Shown here: piece after piece, positions 52,378 through 60,703 of the stretch
Layout: every line of letters begins with the position of its first letter
Position numbering within the stretch: position 1 is the stretch's first letter
From: Candidatus Saccharicenans sp.
Lineage (GTDB): Bacteria; Acidobacteriota; Aminicenantia; Aminicenantales; Saccharicenantaceae
Assembly (NCBI GenBank): GCA_030017715.1
Contig: JASEIU010000002.1
Span: 174,915 to 238,914 of the forward strand
Length of the DNA: 64,000 bases
Direction of reading: 5' to 3'
Made by a program: the position numbers and the translations under genes
Notes under the pieces: model-generated
Told to the model about the DNA's origin: nothing
Databases searched by the model: none
Seen by the model: only the letters and a program-made list of their open reading frames with translations

Positions 52378-53709
52378 TCACTTTAAGAGATGGATCAGGC
52401 TGTTGATTTCTCTGTTGAATTCCTGGTCGTGCTCTCTTAATTTTTCTATTTTCCGGATGCTGTGGAGAACAGTGGTGTGATGTTTACCTCCAAATTTCTT
52501 GCCGATCTCAGGCAGCGAGTTGTCGGTCAACTCTTTGGCCAGGTACATGGCTACCTGTCTGGGAAAGGCTACCCGGGGAGAGTTGTTTTTTGATTTCAGC
52601 TCGGATGGTTTTATCTTGTATTGGGTGCAAACAACTTTCTGTATTTTTTCCACGGTGATGATGTGGGCCGAGGCGTCAAGCAATCCTTTGAGGGCATCCT
52701 TGGCCAGCTCCAGGTCGATCCTGGAGCCTTTGAGGGAAGCATAAGCTATCACCCGTCGCAGGTAGCCTTCAAGCTCTCTGATATTGGAGTGAACCTTGTC
52801 GGCGATGTACAGGGCCACCGGCTCTGGCAGCGCTATATCTTCCATCTCGGCCTTTTTCTTTAGAATGGCGATTCTGGTCTCTATATCAGGCGGGCGAAGG
52901 TCGGCAATCAATCCCCACTCGAAGCGGGAGCGAAACCGGTCTTCAAGATGGGGAATGTCTTTGGGCGGGCAATCGCTGGAAATTACGATTTGCTTCTGAC
53001 TGTCGTAAAGATGGTTGAAAGTGTGGAAAAATTCTTCCTTGGTTCTTTCCCGGCCTGAAATATAGTGGATATCGTCCATCAACAGCACGTCCACCGCGCG
53101 GTACTTCTGTCGGAATTCGAGGATTTTTCCGTATTGCAGGTGATTGATGAGCTCGTTCATAAAGCGTTCGGTGGTCACGTAAAGGACTTTGAGCCGGGCG
53201 CTGGCGTGCATGATCTGGTGCCCGATGGCGTTCATCAGGTGAGTTTTGCCCAGGCCGGCGCCGCCGTAGATATAAAGAGGATTGTAAGACTTGGCCGGGT
53301 TCTTGGCCACGGCCACGGCAGCGGCGTGGGCAAACTGGTTGCAGTTGCCGACGACGAAATTCTCAAAGGTATAATTGGGATTCAGGTTGGCAACCTGAGT
53401 CACTGCCTGATGGAGCTTCCGTTCATCCGGAGAATTGCGCAGAAAGGACGCCGGTGTTTCGTCATAAATATACTTGATATCGAAGCTTTTGCTGAATAAT
53501 TCCTGGCAGCATTCGTTAATCAGCCGGGAATAGTGGAAACTGAGCCAGTCCTTGAAATAAGCGTTAGGGACCTTGATGTAGAGGGTTTGGCCGTCCTCGC
53601 CGATATATGAGGTGGGCTCGAACCAGGTTTCGAAAGCCTGAGTCTCAACCCGGTTTTTGACCGCAGCCAGTATCCTGTTCCAGGGATTAATTTTATCTTC
53701 AACCTTCAT
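52378..53709 (-). CDS. dnaA: Chromosomal replication initiator protein DnaA
   Basis: 443 residues from ATG 53709 (MKVEDKINPWNRIL); an upstream ATG-like start is not needed. Domain I (about 1-80), short linker, AAA+ domain III (Walker A GGAGLGKTHLMNAIG, Walker B VDVLLMDDIHYI, sensor DRFRSRFEWGLIADLRPPD) and domain IV DNA-binding (QVAMYLAKELTDNSLPEIG). The domain IV signature reads FGGKHHTTVLHS rather than the nearly universal GGRDHTTV, altering two residues next to base-contacting positions. Initiates replication and regulates transcription at DnaA boxes. Divergent from rpmB. Confidence 0.96.
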   Translation of the reverse strand: MKVEDKINPWNRILAAVKNRVETQAFETWFEPTSYIGEDGQTLYIKVPNAYFKDWLSFHYSRLINECCQELFSKSFDIKYIYDETPASFLRNSPDERKLHQAVTQVANLNPNYTFENFVVGNCNQFAHAAAVAVAKNPAKSYNPLYIYGGAGLGKTHLMNAIGHQIMHASARLKVLYVTTERFMNELINHLQYGKILEFRQKYRAVDVLLMDDIHYISGRERTKEEFFHTFNHLYDSQKQIVISSDCPPKDIPHLEDRFRSRFEWGLIADLRPPDIETRIAILKKKAEMEDIALPEPVALYIADKVHSNIRELEGYLRRVIAYASLKGSRIDLELAKDALKGLLDASAHIITVEKIQKVVCTQYKIKPSELKSKNNSPRVAFPRQVAMYLAKELTDNSLPEIGKKFGGKHHTTVLHSIRKIEKLREHDQEFNREINSLIHLLK

Positions 53710-53722
53710 GACGCGCCAAAAG

Positions 53723-53754
53723 ATTTCCACAGAAATTTTCACAGCTGTGGAAAA
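53723..53754. promoter_or_regulatory. DnaA-box-like cluster upstream of dnaA
   Basis: ATTTCCACA (53723-53731, +), ATTTTCACA (53735-53743, +) and TTTTCCACA (53754-53746, -). Only the last fits TTWTNCACA exactly; the others have the first base changed. They could autoregulate dnaA or form part of oriC. The remaining spacer 53755-53968 shows no gene or other site I can support. Confidence 0.5.
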
Positions 53755-53968
53755 CGCCCCCGCCTACAAATCAGGTGGGGAAACGCAAAAAATATTACCA
53801 TCAGGCCGGTCAAAATTCAAGCAGTTTTTTTGTCAGGCCGGGAAGGTGCGGCTGGAGCCGGCGACCAATGGCTAATTTTTCCGGATCTCGACCGCAAGAC
53901 ACCGGGCAGAGCAAGCAAGACTGAGGTTTTAGGTTCACGGATCGGGTGTAAATATTAGGGCCCGCCAG

Positions 53969-53997
53969 TTGCGCCCCGGGCCTTTTTATGATATACA
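53969..53997 (+). promoter_or_regulatory. Possible promoter of rpmB
   Basis: TTGCGC (53969-53974), 17-bp spacer, TATACA (53992-53997). Expected start near 54004, leader about 41 nt. Confidence 0.4.
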
Positions 53998-54044
53998 GAT
54001 ATTTCTTTCTGAGAAAGATAAATCTCAAGAAAGCGAGAGAAAAG

Positions 54045-54236
54045 ATGGCCAGAGAATGTCATATCTGTCATAAAGGACCGATTTTCGGACACAGCATAAG
54101 TCATTCCAACAAGGCTTCGCGCAAAAAATGGAGCGCCAACCTGCAGCGGATTAAAGCCAGAACCGAAAGCGGCGTGAAGACCATCTGGGTCTGCACCCGT
54201 TGCCTGCGTTCGGGCCGCGTGCAGAAAGCAGTCTGA
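54045..54236 (+). CDS. rpmB: 50S ribosomal protein L28
   Basis: 63 residues from ATG 54045. MARECHICHKGPIFGHSISH and the second Cys pair in VCTRCLRSGRVQKA give a zinc-binding L28. NKASRKKWSANLQRIKA is conserved. It stands alone on the plus strand, divergent from dnaA and convergent with relA (2-bp gap). Upstream in-frame codons (MIYRYFFLRK...) are spacer, not part of L28. Confidence 0.96.
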   Translation: MARECHICHKGPIFGHSISHSNKASRKKWSANLQRIKARTESGVKTIWVCTRCLRSGRVQKAV

Positions 54237-54238
54237 AG

Positions 54239-56398
54239 TCAATCCCTTTCCACCGAATCGATATCCTTCAAGCGGTTGATTTTGTCTGTGATTTTTTGCA
54301 GGTGACCGAGGTCTTCGATCGTAATCTCCAGTGAGATGCAGGCCCGGCCGTCTCCGCTGGTGCTGACCTCGGCCCGGGAAATGTTTCCTTTCTGTTCGGC
54401 TACGACTGAAGCCACCCGGGCCAGCACTCCGGGCGAATCCTTGGCCCGCACCAGCAGCCTGGCTTTGAAGCTTCCCCTGAAAGCCTGGTCCCAGGCCACC
54501 TCCACCAGACGCTGGGAGTCCAGGATTTCCTTCTGGACCAGATAGCAGCGCTGGGCATGGACCGTCAGCCCTTTGCCGCTCGTCAGGTAGCCGACCGCCG
54601 GCTCACCCTTGATGGGAGAGCAGCATCGAGCCAGGGTAATCATCTGTTCTTCCAGGTTCTTGATTACCAGTCCCTGGACAGGGCTGCGCCCGGCAATTTT
54701 CTCAACCATTTTTTTTAGCAGGCCGGGCTGGGAGGCTTCTGCCGACTCCCGCCCCCAGGCCAGTCGCTCCATGAATTTCCGGTCGATGACGATTTTGCCC
54801 AGGCCGGCCAGCAGGTAAAAATCTTCCAGACTCTGGAGTCGTAACTTGAATTCTCTATTCAACCTTTCCTTCAAGGCCGTTTCCGGACGCAGGTCGGCCG
54901 GCAGCTTGAACTTCCTGGCCTCTTTCTCCCAGAGGCGACGGCCGAGTTCAATGGCTTTCTTCCTGGTCCTGAGGTTCAGATGCTTTTTGATTTGTTGTCG
55001 GGCGGCAGCCGTAGCCACCCAGTTCAGCCAGCTGCGGTGCGGGCTGCGCTCCGGCGAGGTGATAATCTCCACAATGTCCCCGGTTTTTAGCTGGGTGCGA
55101 AGCGGCATCAGCTCGCCGTTGATCCTGGCCTCCCTGGCCTGGAGCCCGATTTCGGTGTGGATCTTGAAGGCAAAGTCGAGGGCGGTGGCACCTGGCGGCA
55201 GGTTGATTACTTTTCCTTTGGGAGTAAAGGCATAAATCTCTTCCGGGATCAGGTTAATCTTGAGGTTCTTAAGGAATTCCCTGGGATTTTTCTGTTCGCT
55301 GAACAGGGCGGCGATTTCCCGCAGCCACTGTAATCTCTGGTCTTCTCCGGTCAGCCCGGTTGGCGCGCCTTCCTTGTATTTCCAGTGAGCGGCGATTCCA
55401 TTTTCGGCCAGCTCATGCATCTCCCGCGTCCGGATCTGAATTTCAAAGGTCTGCTTGTTTTCGGTGATGATGGTGGTGTGGAGCGATTGATAAAGGTTGG
55501 GCTTGGGCATGGCGATAAAATCCCGGAAACGCTGCGGCAGGTGAGGCCAGCGCTGATGAATGATGCCCAGGGTCGAATAGCAGTTTTTCACCGAGTCGGT
55601 GATGATTCTCAGGGCCAGAAAGTCATAGACCTGGTCAAAATCCACACCCTTTTTCTTCATCTTGGAATAGACGCTGTACAGCCTTTTGATTCTGACCTGG
55701 ATTTCGGCCGGGATGCCATTGTCCTTGAGCAGCTGTTCCATGGCCTTCTTCAGCTTTTTCAGTTCTTTCTCGCCTTTTTTCAGCTCGGGTTCTACCAGGG
55801 CTACCATCCTGAAATATTCGTCCGGTTCTACGTAACGGAAGGACAGATCTTCCAGCTCGGCCCTGATGCGCCCCATGCCCAGTCGGTTGGCGATCGGAGC
55901 GTAAATTTCCAGGGTTTCCTGAGCTATGCGCCGCTGCTTGTCCTCACTCAAATAATGGAGGGTCTTGAGGTTATGCCAGCGGTCGGCCAGCTTGATGAAA
56001 ATTACCCGCAGGTCATCGGTCATGGCCAGGATGATCTTTCTGATGGTCTCGGCCCGGGTTTCCTCGGGCGAGGCGTCTTCCACCCGGCTGATCTTGGTCA
56101 CCCCCTCCACCAGGGAGGCCACTTCCCGGCCGAAATTTTCTCTGATTTCGCCCGGGCTGACCTCGGTGTCTTCCAGCACGTCGTGGAGCAACCCGGCCAC
56201 CAGAGTAGTCAGGTCCAGGTTCATCTCGGCCAGGATGTTGGTGACTTCCAGAGGATGGCTGAGGTAAGGCTCGCCCGAACGGCGGATCTGCCCTTTGTGA
56301 GCCCGGGCGGCGAAAACGTAGGCTTTCTGCAGAATACGAAGGTCTTTTTCGGAATACTTGCCCTGGATTTTTTCTACTATGTCATCAAAGCGAATCAT
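54239..56398 (-). CDS. Bifunctional (p)ppGpp synthetase/hydrolase RelA/SpoT
   Basis: 719 residues, full length. Domains in order: HD hydrolase (about 25-180) with HPLEVT and the metal-site HDVLEDT, synthetase (about 235-350) with RIITDSVKNCYSTLGIIHQRW and PNLYQSLHTT, TGS (about 390-455, IYAFTPKGKVINLPPGATAL), helical domain and C-terminal ACT (about 645-715, ARLLVRAKDSPGVLARVASV). The intact hydrolase site suggests a two-way Rel/SpoT enzyme. Controls the stringent response to starvation. Confidence 0.95.
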   Translation of the reverse strand: MIRFDDIVEKIQGKYSEKDLRILQKAYVFAARAHKGQIRRSGEPYLSHPLEVTNILAEMNLDLTTLVAGLLHDVLEDTEVSPGEIRENFGREVASLVEGVTKISRVEDASPEETRAETIRKIILAMTDDLRVIFIKLADRWHNLKTLHYLSEDKQRRIAQETLEIYAPIANRLGMGRIRAELEDLSFRYVEPDEYFRMVALVEPELKKGEKELKKLKKAMEQLLKDNGIPAEIQVRIKRLYSVYSKMKKKGVDFDQVYDFLALRIITDSVKNCYSTLGIIHQRWPHLPQRFRDFIAMPKPNLYQSLHTTIITENKQTFEIQIRTREMHELAENGIAAHWKYKEGAPTGLTGEDQRLQWLREIAALFSEQKNPREFLKNLKINLIPEEIYAFTPKGKVINLPPGATALDFAFKIHTEIGLQAREARINGELMPLRTQLKTGDIVEIITSPERSPHRSWLNWVATAAARQQIKKHLNLRTRKKAIELGRRLWEKEARKFKLPADLRPETALKERLNREFKLRLQSLEDFYLLAGLGKIVIDRKFMERLAWGRESAEASQPGLLKKMVEKIAGRSPVQGLVIKNLEEQMITLARCCSPIKGEPAVGYLTSGKGLTVHAQRCYLVQKEILDSQRLVEVAWDQAFRGSFKARLLVRAKDSPGVLARVASVVAEQKGNISRAEVSTSGDGRACISLEITIEDLGHLQKITDKINRLKDIDSVERD

Positions 56399-56428
56399 GT
56401 TCCCGGGAACCGTGAAACTTCTAAAATC

Positions 56429-57433
56429 TTAACCGGCCAGAAAGGAAGAAAGGACCTCATACACTTCCCCGGCCGAGATGTTATCCAGGCAGCGATGGTC
56501 GTAAGGACAGGTCTTGTAACTGCAGGGTGCGCAGGGGGCGGGTTTTTGCAGCACCACGGACGGCGGCTGAGCCGGCCCGGAGATATGGGGGTCGGTCGGG
56601 CCATACAGGCCGACCACCGGAATGCCCAGCAGATTAGCCAGATGAGTCAGGCCGCAATCATTGCCCAGGAAGACCTTCGAGCCGGCTATGATCCCGGCTG
56701 TTTCTTCCAGGCTGAGCCGCCCGCAGAAATCGGCCACCCGGCCGTCGAGTTCTGCCATCAGAGCCTGACTGGTCTCCTGGCTGGCCTCGGAACCAATGAG
56801 CGCCACCTGTCGCTTGCTTTCCAGTATCCGGCCAATCAGCTCCCGCTGCCGGCTTAACGGCCAGATTCTGGCCTGGCCAAAACGGGACCCGGGTTTTAAA
56901 GCCACCGTCGGCAGTTCGGGGTCAAGCCCGGACTGCTTCAGCCGGCCAGCGGCCAGATCTCGGAAACGTTCCGGAAGGTCGACCCGGAGTGGTCGGTCGG
57001 CGGCCTGAAGGCCGAGTCGGGCCAGAAGTTGAAGATAATGTTGCTTCAGGTGCAGCTGGGGGTCGGTGGCCCGGAGACGGCTCCTTTTGGTCAGCATGAA
57101 CCCGCGACCCTCGCGGTCATAGCCCCAGCGCTGAGGAATCCGGGCCAGATAGAACAGGAGGGCTGAAGCAAAAGATTCATCCAGCAGCAGGCCCAGGTCA
57201 AAGTCCATTTTTCTTAGCCGGGCGGAAGCCCGTTTTAATCCGGCTATATCTTTGAATTCGGGCAGGCGGACCACCTGGTAACCGGGACTGAGGTTTTCAA
57301 AAAAATCGGCGTAATTGTCCGGAGGCAGGATGAAAATCTCGGCGGCCGGAAAATTTTGCTCCAGAGATTTTAAGCACGGGAAGGCCAGCAGTGAAGCCCC
57401 CAGGGTGCGGGGCAGGTGAACCAGGATTTTCAT
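56429..57433 (-). CDS. Glycosyltransferase family 9 (ADP-heptose:LPS heptosyltransferase-like)
   Basis: 334 residues, two Rossmann halves. The C-terminal half has VALKPGSRFGQARIWPL, the donor-site FLGNDCGLTHLANLLGIPVVGLYGPTDP and CAPCSYKTCPYDHRCLDNI, all typical of WaaF/WaaC-like heptosyltransferases. Adds heptose to lipid A core, so it supports an LPS-bearing outer membrane. Between relA and the zinc-ribbon gene on the same strand. Exact heptose position is not known. Confidence 0.87.
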   Translation of the reverse strand: MKILVHLPRTLGASLLAFPCLKSLEQNFPAAEIFILPPDNYADFFENLSPGYQVVRLPEFKDIAGLKRASARLRKMDFDLGLLLDESFASALLFYLARIPQRWGYDREGRGFMLTKRSRLRATDPQLHLKQHYLQLLARLGLQAADRPLRVDLPERFRDLAAGRLKQSGLDPELPTVALKPGSRFGQARIWPLSRQRELIGRILESKRQVALIGSEASQETSQALMAELDGRVADFCGRLSLEETAGIIAGSKVFLGNDCGLTHLANLLGIPVVGLYGPTDPHISGPAQPPSVVLQKPAPCAPCSYKTCPYDHRCLDNISAGEVYEVLSSFLAG

Positions 57434-57472
57434 CAGGTTAATTCTAAGCCGACCTCAGAATGTTGTCAAAAA

Positions 57473-57763
57473 TTATTTCTCTCCGGTCGGGTCGGATAGG
57501 CCGCCGGCGGGCTTGTCGGCCTCTTTTTTGACCGGGTCTGATTTTTGCCGGCCGTTTCGGCCGTTGCCCCCGGCCGGAGAATTCTTGTGGGCATAGTCGG
57601 TGATGTACCAGCCCGAGCCCTTGAACTGAATGGCCGGACTGGAAATCAGCCGGCTCAGGCTGCCGCCACACTCCGGGCATCTGTCCAGGGGTCTGGCGTT
57701 TATGGTTTGCAGGACCTCAAATCGTTTCCGGCATTTCTGGCAACGATATTCATAAAGAGGCAT
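57473..57763 (-). CDS. FmdB-family zinc ribbon protein
   Basis: 96 residues. MPLYEYRCQKCRKRFEVLQ with a second pair CPECGG gives the FmdB regulatory zinc-ribbon pattern; SSPAIQFKGSGWYITDY is the conserved motif after it. The C-terminal part is low-complexity Gly/Lys/Asp rich. GAGGAG lies before the ATG. Family is sometimes called a putative regulator; function is not established. First gene of the probable fmdB-heptosyltransferase-relA operon. Confidence 0.9.
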   Translation of the reverse strand: MPLYEYRCQKCRKRFEVLQTINARPLDRCPECGGSLSRLISSPAIQFKGSGWYITDYAHKNSPAGGNGRNGRQKSDPVKKEADKPAGGLSDPTGEK

Positions 57764-57811
57764 CTTCCGACTCCTCGTTTCAGGCAGAAAATCAGCCGAA
57801 TATAGTGATAT

Positions 57812-57840
57812 ATTATAGCAGAAAAAGAGGCTGATGGTAA
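57812..57840 (-). promoter_or_regulatory. Promoter of fmdB-type gene and downstream genes
   Basis: Minus strand TTACCA (57840-57835), 17-bp spacer, perfect TATAAT (57817-57812). Start near 57805, leader about 42 nt. Confidence 0.6.
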
Positions 57841-57913
57841 CAGATGCCTGATTTCAGACCACAGGTGTATGCTCAGGCTTCCGTCACCCCCCATTTTTAT
57901 GTTTAGGCCAGAC

Positions 57914-58048
57914 TCAGAGAATTTTGTCAGAATCGTCCTGGAACTTGGGGATATGAGATTTGATTTTCTCCTTGCCGAAATGGAAGCCCAGCAGGAAAGT
58001 GGAAAGGATTCCCAGGGAAAGCAACAGGAACTTGAATAATTTTTTCAT
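57914..58048 (-). CDS. Possible small single-pass membrane protein
   Basis: 44 residues from ATG 58048: MKKLFKFLLLSLGILSTFL starts a membrane helix, followed by a charged tail ending DDSDKIL. AAGAGAG lies just upstream, and TTGACT sits at 58095-58090 on the same strand. No family recognised. Short but plausible given start context and hydrophobicity. Confidence 0.5.
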   Translation of the reverse strand: MKKLFKFLLLSLGILSTFLLGFHFGKEKIKSHIPKFQDDSDKIL

Positions 58049-58156
58049 GGCTCTCTTTTCTACTAAATTGTTTAATAATTTTAACCGAAAGTCAACCGCC
58101 GGAAAAAGATTTTTCGCAATTTTTTTAAAAAATTTCAGGCTTAGTCGTCCGGAGAT

Positions 58157-58185
58157 TTGCCGAAGAAGAGCCAAAGTCTTACAAT
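58157..58185 (+). promoter_or_regulatory. Promoter of the MEMO-AMMECR1 gene
   Basis: TTGCCG (58157-58162), 17-bp spacer, TACAAT (58180-58185). Start near 58192, exactly at the GGAGG ribosome-binding site (58192-58196), so the leader is only about ten bases. Confidence 0.55.
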
Positions 58186-58201
58186 TAAAGCGGAGGCAGC
58201 A

Positions 58202-59647
58202 ATGGACCGGAAGCCCTGGTTACAGATGGTCTGCTTTTTATTGGTCTTTTTATGGCTGGTCTGGCCGGGCTGCGGACAGGGAATAAGGAAGCCGGTCTGG
58301 GCCGGCCAGTTTTACGAATCTGACCCGGTGAAGCTTAGCCGGCAGCTGGAGGCCTGGCTGGATTCGGCCGTGGTCAGGCCGGCCGTCGGGCAGGTGGCGG
58401 GACTGATAGTCCCCCATGCCGGCTATGTCTATTCAGCCCGGGTGGCCGCCTGCGGCTACCGGCTGGTCCGGGATCTTGACTTCGACTCAGTCGTTATCAT
58501 CGGCCCCTCCCACCGGCAGGCCTTTGAAGGCTGCTCGATTTATCTCCGCGGCGGATTCGAAACCCCGCTGGGAGTGGCCGAAGTGGACGAAGGCCTGGCC
58601 AGGGAGCTGGCCCGTTATTCCGGCTTCGGCTATGTTCCGGAAGCGCATGACCGCGAACACTCGGTTGAAGTTCAGGTGCCTTTTATCCAGAAAATATTTC
58701 CCCGGGCCAGGATTGTTCCGGTGGTCATGGGCAATCAGACCGAGCGCACGATTCAGGACCTGTCGGCCGCGCTGGCCAGGGCTGCTGAAGGCAAGAAAGT
58801 GCTGGTGGTGGCTTCCACCGACCTGTCTCACTTTCTGAGCCGGACCCAGGCCAATGAGCGGGACCGGAAAACGATCGAGCTGATAACAGGGTTTGACCTG
58901 AAAACCCTCGGCCGTCAGGTTGAACGACACGAGAACATCATGTGCGGGGGCGGCCCGGTGCTGGCTCTGCTTCAATACGCCCGCAAAAGGGGCCCGGCCC
59001 GGGTGGAAGTGCTATCTTATTCAGATTCGGCCGCGGTTGGCGGGCCGGAAGACAGGGTGGTGGGTTATCTTGCGGCTGCCGTCTTGCTTGAACCATCCGG
59101 AACCATCCAGGACCTGACTCCGGAAGAAAAAAAAGAATTGCTGGCGCTGGCCAGACGGGCCATTGAAACTTATCTGTCCACCGGCAATCTCCCGGACTAT
59201 ACACCGCTGTCTTCCCGCCTGGAAGGAAAAGCCGGGGCCTTTGTCACCCTGAAAGAGCGACACCGGCTCCGGGGTTGCATAGGTTTTACCGAGCCTTTAT
59301 TTCCTCTCTGGCAAACCGTAGCCCGGGCGGCCATCCTGGCGGCCACCGAAGACCCCAGGTTCCCGCCGCTCGGAAAAGCCGAACTCTCGGGCCTGCAGAT
59401 TGAGATTTCTGTCCTGGGCCCGCTCCAGCCGGTCAGGAACGTTTCCGAAATTAAAATCGGCCGGCACGGCCTGGTGATAAGAGAAGGGCAGAGAAGCGGG
59501 CTGTTGTTGCCCCAGGTGGCGACCGAGCAGGGCTGGGACCGCCGGACTTTCCTGCGGGAAGTCTGCCGGAAAGCTGGTTTGCCCGATAATGCCTGGAAAA
59601 ATTCCAGAGAGCTGTTCAAATTTGAAGCGATTATCTTCCAGGAATAG
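58202..59647 (+). CDS. AmmeMemoRadiSam proteins B and A fused (MEMO1-AMMECR1), probable lipoprotein
   Basis: 481 residues. ATG 58202 has GGAGG five bases upstream. An N-terminal hydrophobic signal (LQMVCFLLVFLWLVWPGC) ends in a Cys compatible with lipoprotein processing. Residues about 30-295 form the MEMO domain, starting KPVWAGQFYESDPVKL with GLIVPHAGYVYSA, IIGPSHRQ and ASTDLSHFL; residues about 310-480 form the AMMECR1 domain (LRGCIGFTEPLFPLWQTVARAA). The two are usually cytosolic partners of a radical SAM protein, which is not in this window. Function of the system is unknown. Confidence 0.85.
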   Translation: MDRKPWLQMVCFLLVFLWLVWPGCGQGIRKPVWAGQFYESDPVKLSRQLEAWLDSAVVRPAVGQVAGLIVPHAGYVYSARVAACGYRLVRDLDFDSVVIIGPSHRQAFEGCSIYLRGGFETPLGVAEVDEGLARELARYSGFGYVPEAHDREHSVEVQVPFIQKIFPRARIVPVVMGNQTERTIQDLSAALARAAEGKKVLVVASTDLSHFLSRTQANERDRKTIELITGFDLKTLGRQVERHENIMCGGGPVLALLQYARKRGPARVEVLSYSDSAAVGGPEDRVVGYLAAAVLLEPSGTIQDLTPEEKKELLALARRAIETYLSTGNLPDYTPLSSRLEGKAGAFVTLKERHRLRGCIGFTEPLFPLWQTVARAAILAATEDPRFPPLGKAELSGLQIEISVLGPLQPVRNVSEIKIGRHGLVIREGQRSGLLLPQVATEQGWDRRTFLREVCRKAGLPDNAWKNSRELFKFEAIIFQE

Positions 59648-59710
59648 ATTACTCCGGCGTCGGGTTGCTAAACCTCGGGCTTAAACTTATAATGAAAATG
59701 GAAGGCTAAC

Positions 59711-59968
59711 ATGAGCTGGACAATCTATGGCATTCTGATTATTTTCGGGCTGTTTATCATCCTGATGATTATCAACCCCAACCTGTCCTGTTTCGGCCGA
59801 AGAATCAGATCCCCTTTTTATCCGGTAATTCGAAAGAAAAAGATGAAAGCGGTCTCCAGGGATTATAAATTCGAGCCGGGAGGACCGGGAACCAGAGCCG
59901 GTCAACCCGGTCAGACAGAAGGTTCCGGCAAAAAGAAAGCCGAAGATTACGGATTCAAACTCGACTGA
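59711..59968 (+). CDS. Small membrane-anchored protein of unknown function
   Basis: 85 residues. One N-terminal membrane helix (SWTIYGILIIFGLFIILMII) then a basic, Gly/Pro-rich soluble tail. GGAAGG lies upstream of the ATG at 59711. No family recognised. It sits between the MEMO fusion and lolB on the same strand, 27 bp before the lolB start, so it is probably cotranscribed. Confidence 0.6.
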   Translation: MSWTIYGILIIFGLFIILMIINPNLSCFGRRIRSPFYPVIRKKKMKAVSRDYKFEPGGPGTRAGQPGQTEGSGKKKAEDYGFKLD

Positions 59969-59995
59969 AAAGCTGTCCTGAACCAAGGAGTTGCG

Positions 59996-60703
59996 GTGCC
60001 GCAGGCGGGCGGGAGAGACAGGGCTGGCCGGTTGATGGTCGCTTCGACCAGGCGCTTTTTAATCGTTGTCCTGACACTGGCCCTTCAAGCTGCGGGTTGT
60101 CGGACCGGACCGGTGCGGTTGCTGCCGCCGGCCGAAATCCAGGATGTGGCCGGCCAGGCTTCGTTTTATCTGAGCGGGCCGGACGGGGCTTTTCGCTTCC
60201 GGCTGGGTTTTTGCGGCCGGCTGTCCGGCGAAGCCCGGCTGGAGCTTTTCGACCCCCTCGGAAGATTGCGAGCCGTGGTCTGGCTGAGTGGCGAGCAGGC
60301 CGCTCTGTATCTGCCCTCAGAAAAAGTTTACTGGCAGGGAGCGAGCCGGGTTCTGACCTCAGAAATCTTTGGCCGGGAGTTGAAGTCTGAAGAGCTGGTT
60401 AGAATAATCTCCGGCCGCTGGCCGCAACTGGCTGAAGAAAACGGCTGGCTGCTTCGCCGGGACGACCGGAACCTGGTTCTGGGGGGCGAGAGGGACGGAT
60501 TGGTTTTTACCCTCAAAGAAAATTTTGCTCCAGGCCTGGTACCAAAAACGGTCCACTTCTCCGGCGGTGATTACACGGTCAAAATGAAGGTCCTCAGAAT
60601 GGATTTTAACCGGTGCCGGGAAGACTCGCTGTTCAACCCGGCTGTTCCGCCCGGAGTCAGAAAGCTGGAATGGGAAGAGATGGCAGGCCGATGGAAAAAA
60701 TAA
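59996..60703 (+). CDS. LolB-like outer membrane lipoprotein
   Basis: 235 residues from GTG 59996, with AAGGAG five bases upstream; ATG 60035 is an alternative start. A signal ends at the lipobox QAAGC. The body (ASFYLSGPDGAFRFRLGFCG onward) has the strand pattern of LolB/LolA-fold lipoprotein carriers. The order lolB-ispE-prs is conserved in Proteobacteria, which strengthens the call; sequence similarity alone is weak. It would insert lipoproteins into the outer membrane. Its stop overlaps the ispE start by 13 bp. Confidence 0.65.
   Translation: MPQAGGRDRAGRLMVASTRRFLIVVLTLALQAAGCRTGPVRLLPPAEIQDVAGQASFYLSGPDGAFRFRLGFCGRLSGEARLELFDPLGRLRAVVWLSGEQAALYLPSEKVYWQGASRVLTSEIFGRELKSEELVRIISGRWPQLAEENGWLLRRDDRNLVLGGERDGLVFTLKENFAPGLVPKTVHFSGGDYTVKMKVLRMDFNRCREDSLFNPAVPPGVRKLEWEEMAGRWKK

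Noticed and set aside
55385-56857. 490-codon plus-strand frame opposite relA and the heptosyltransferase
   Set aside because: Antisense to conserved domains of both genes; His/Gly/Gln-rich composition typical of shadow frames.
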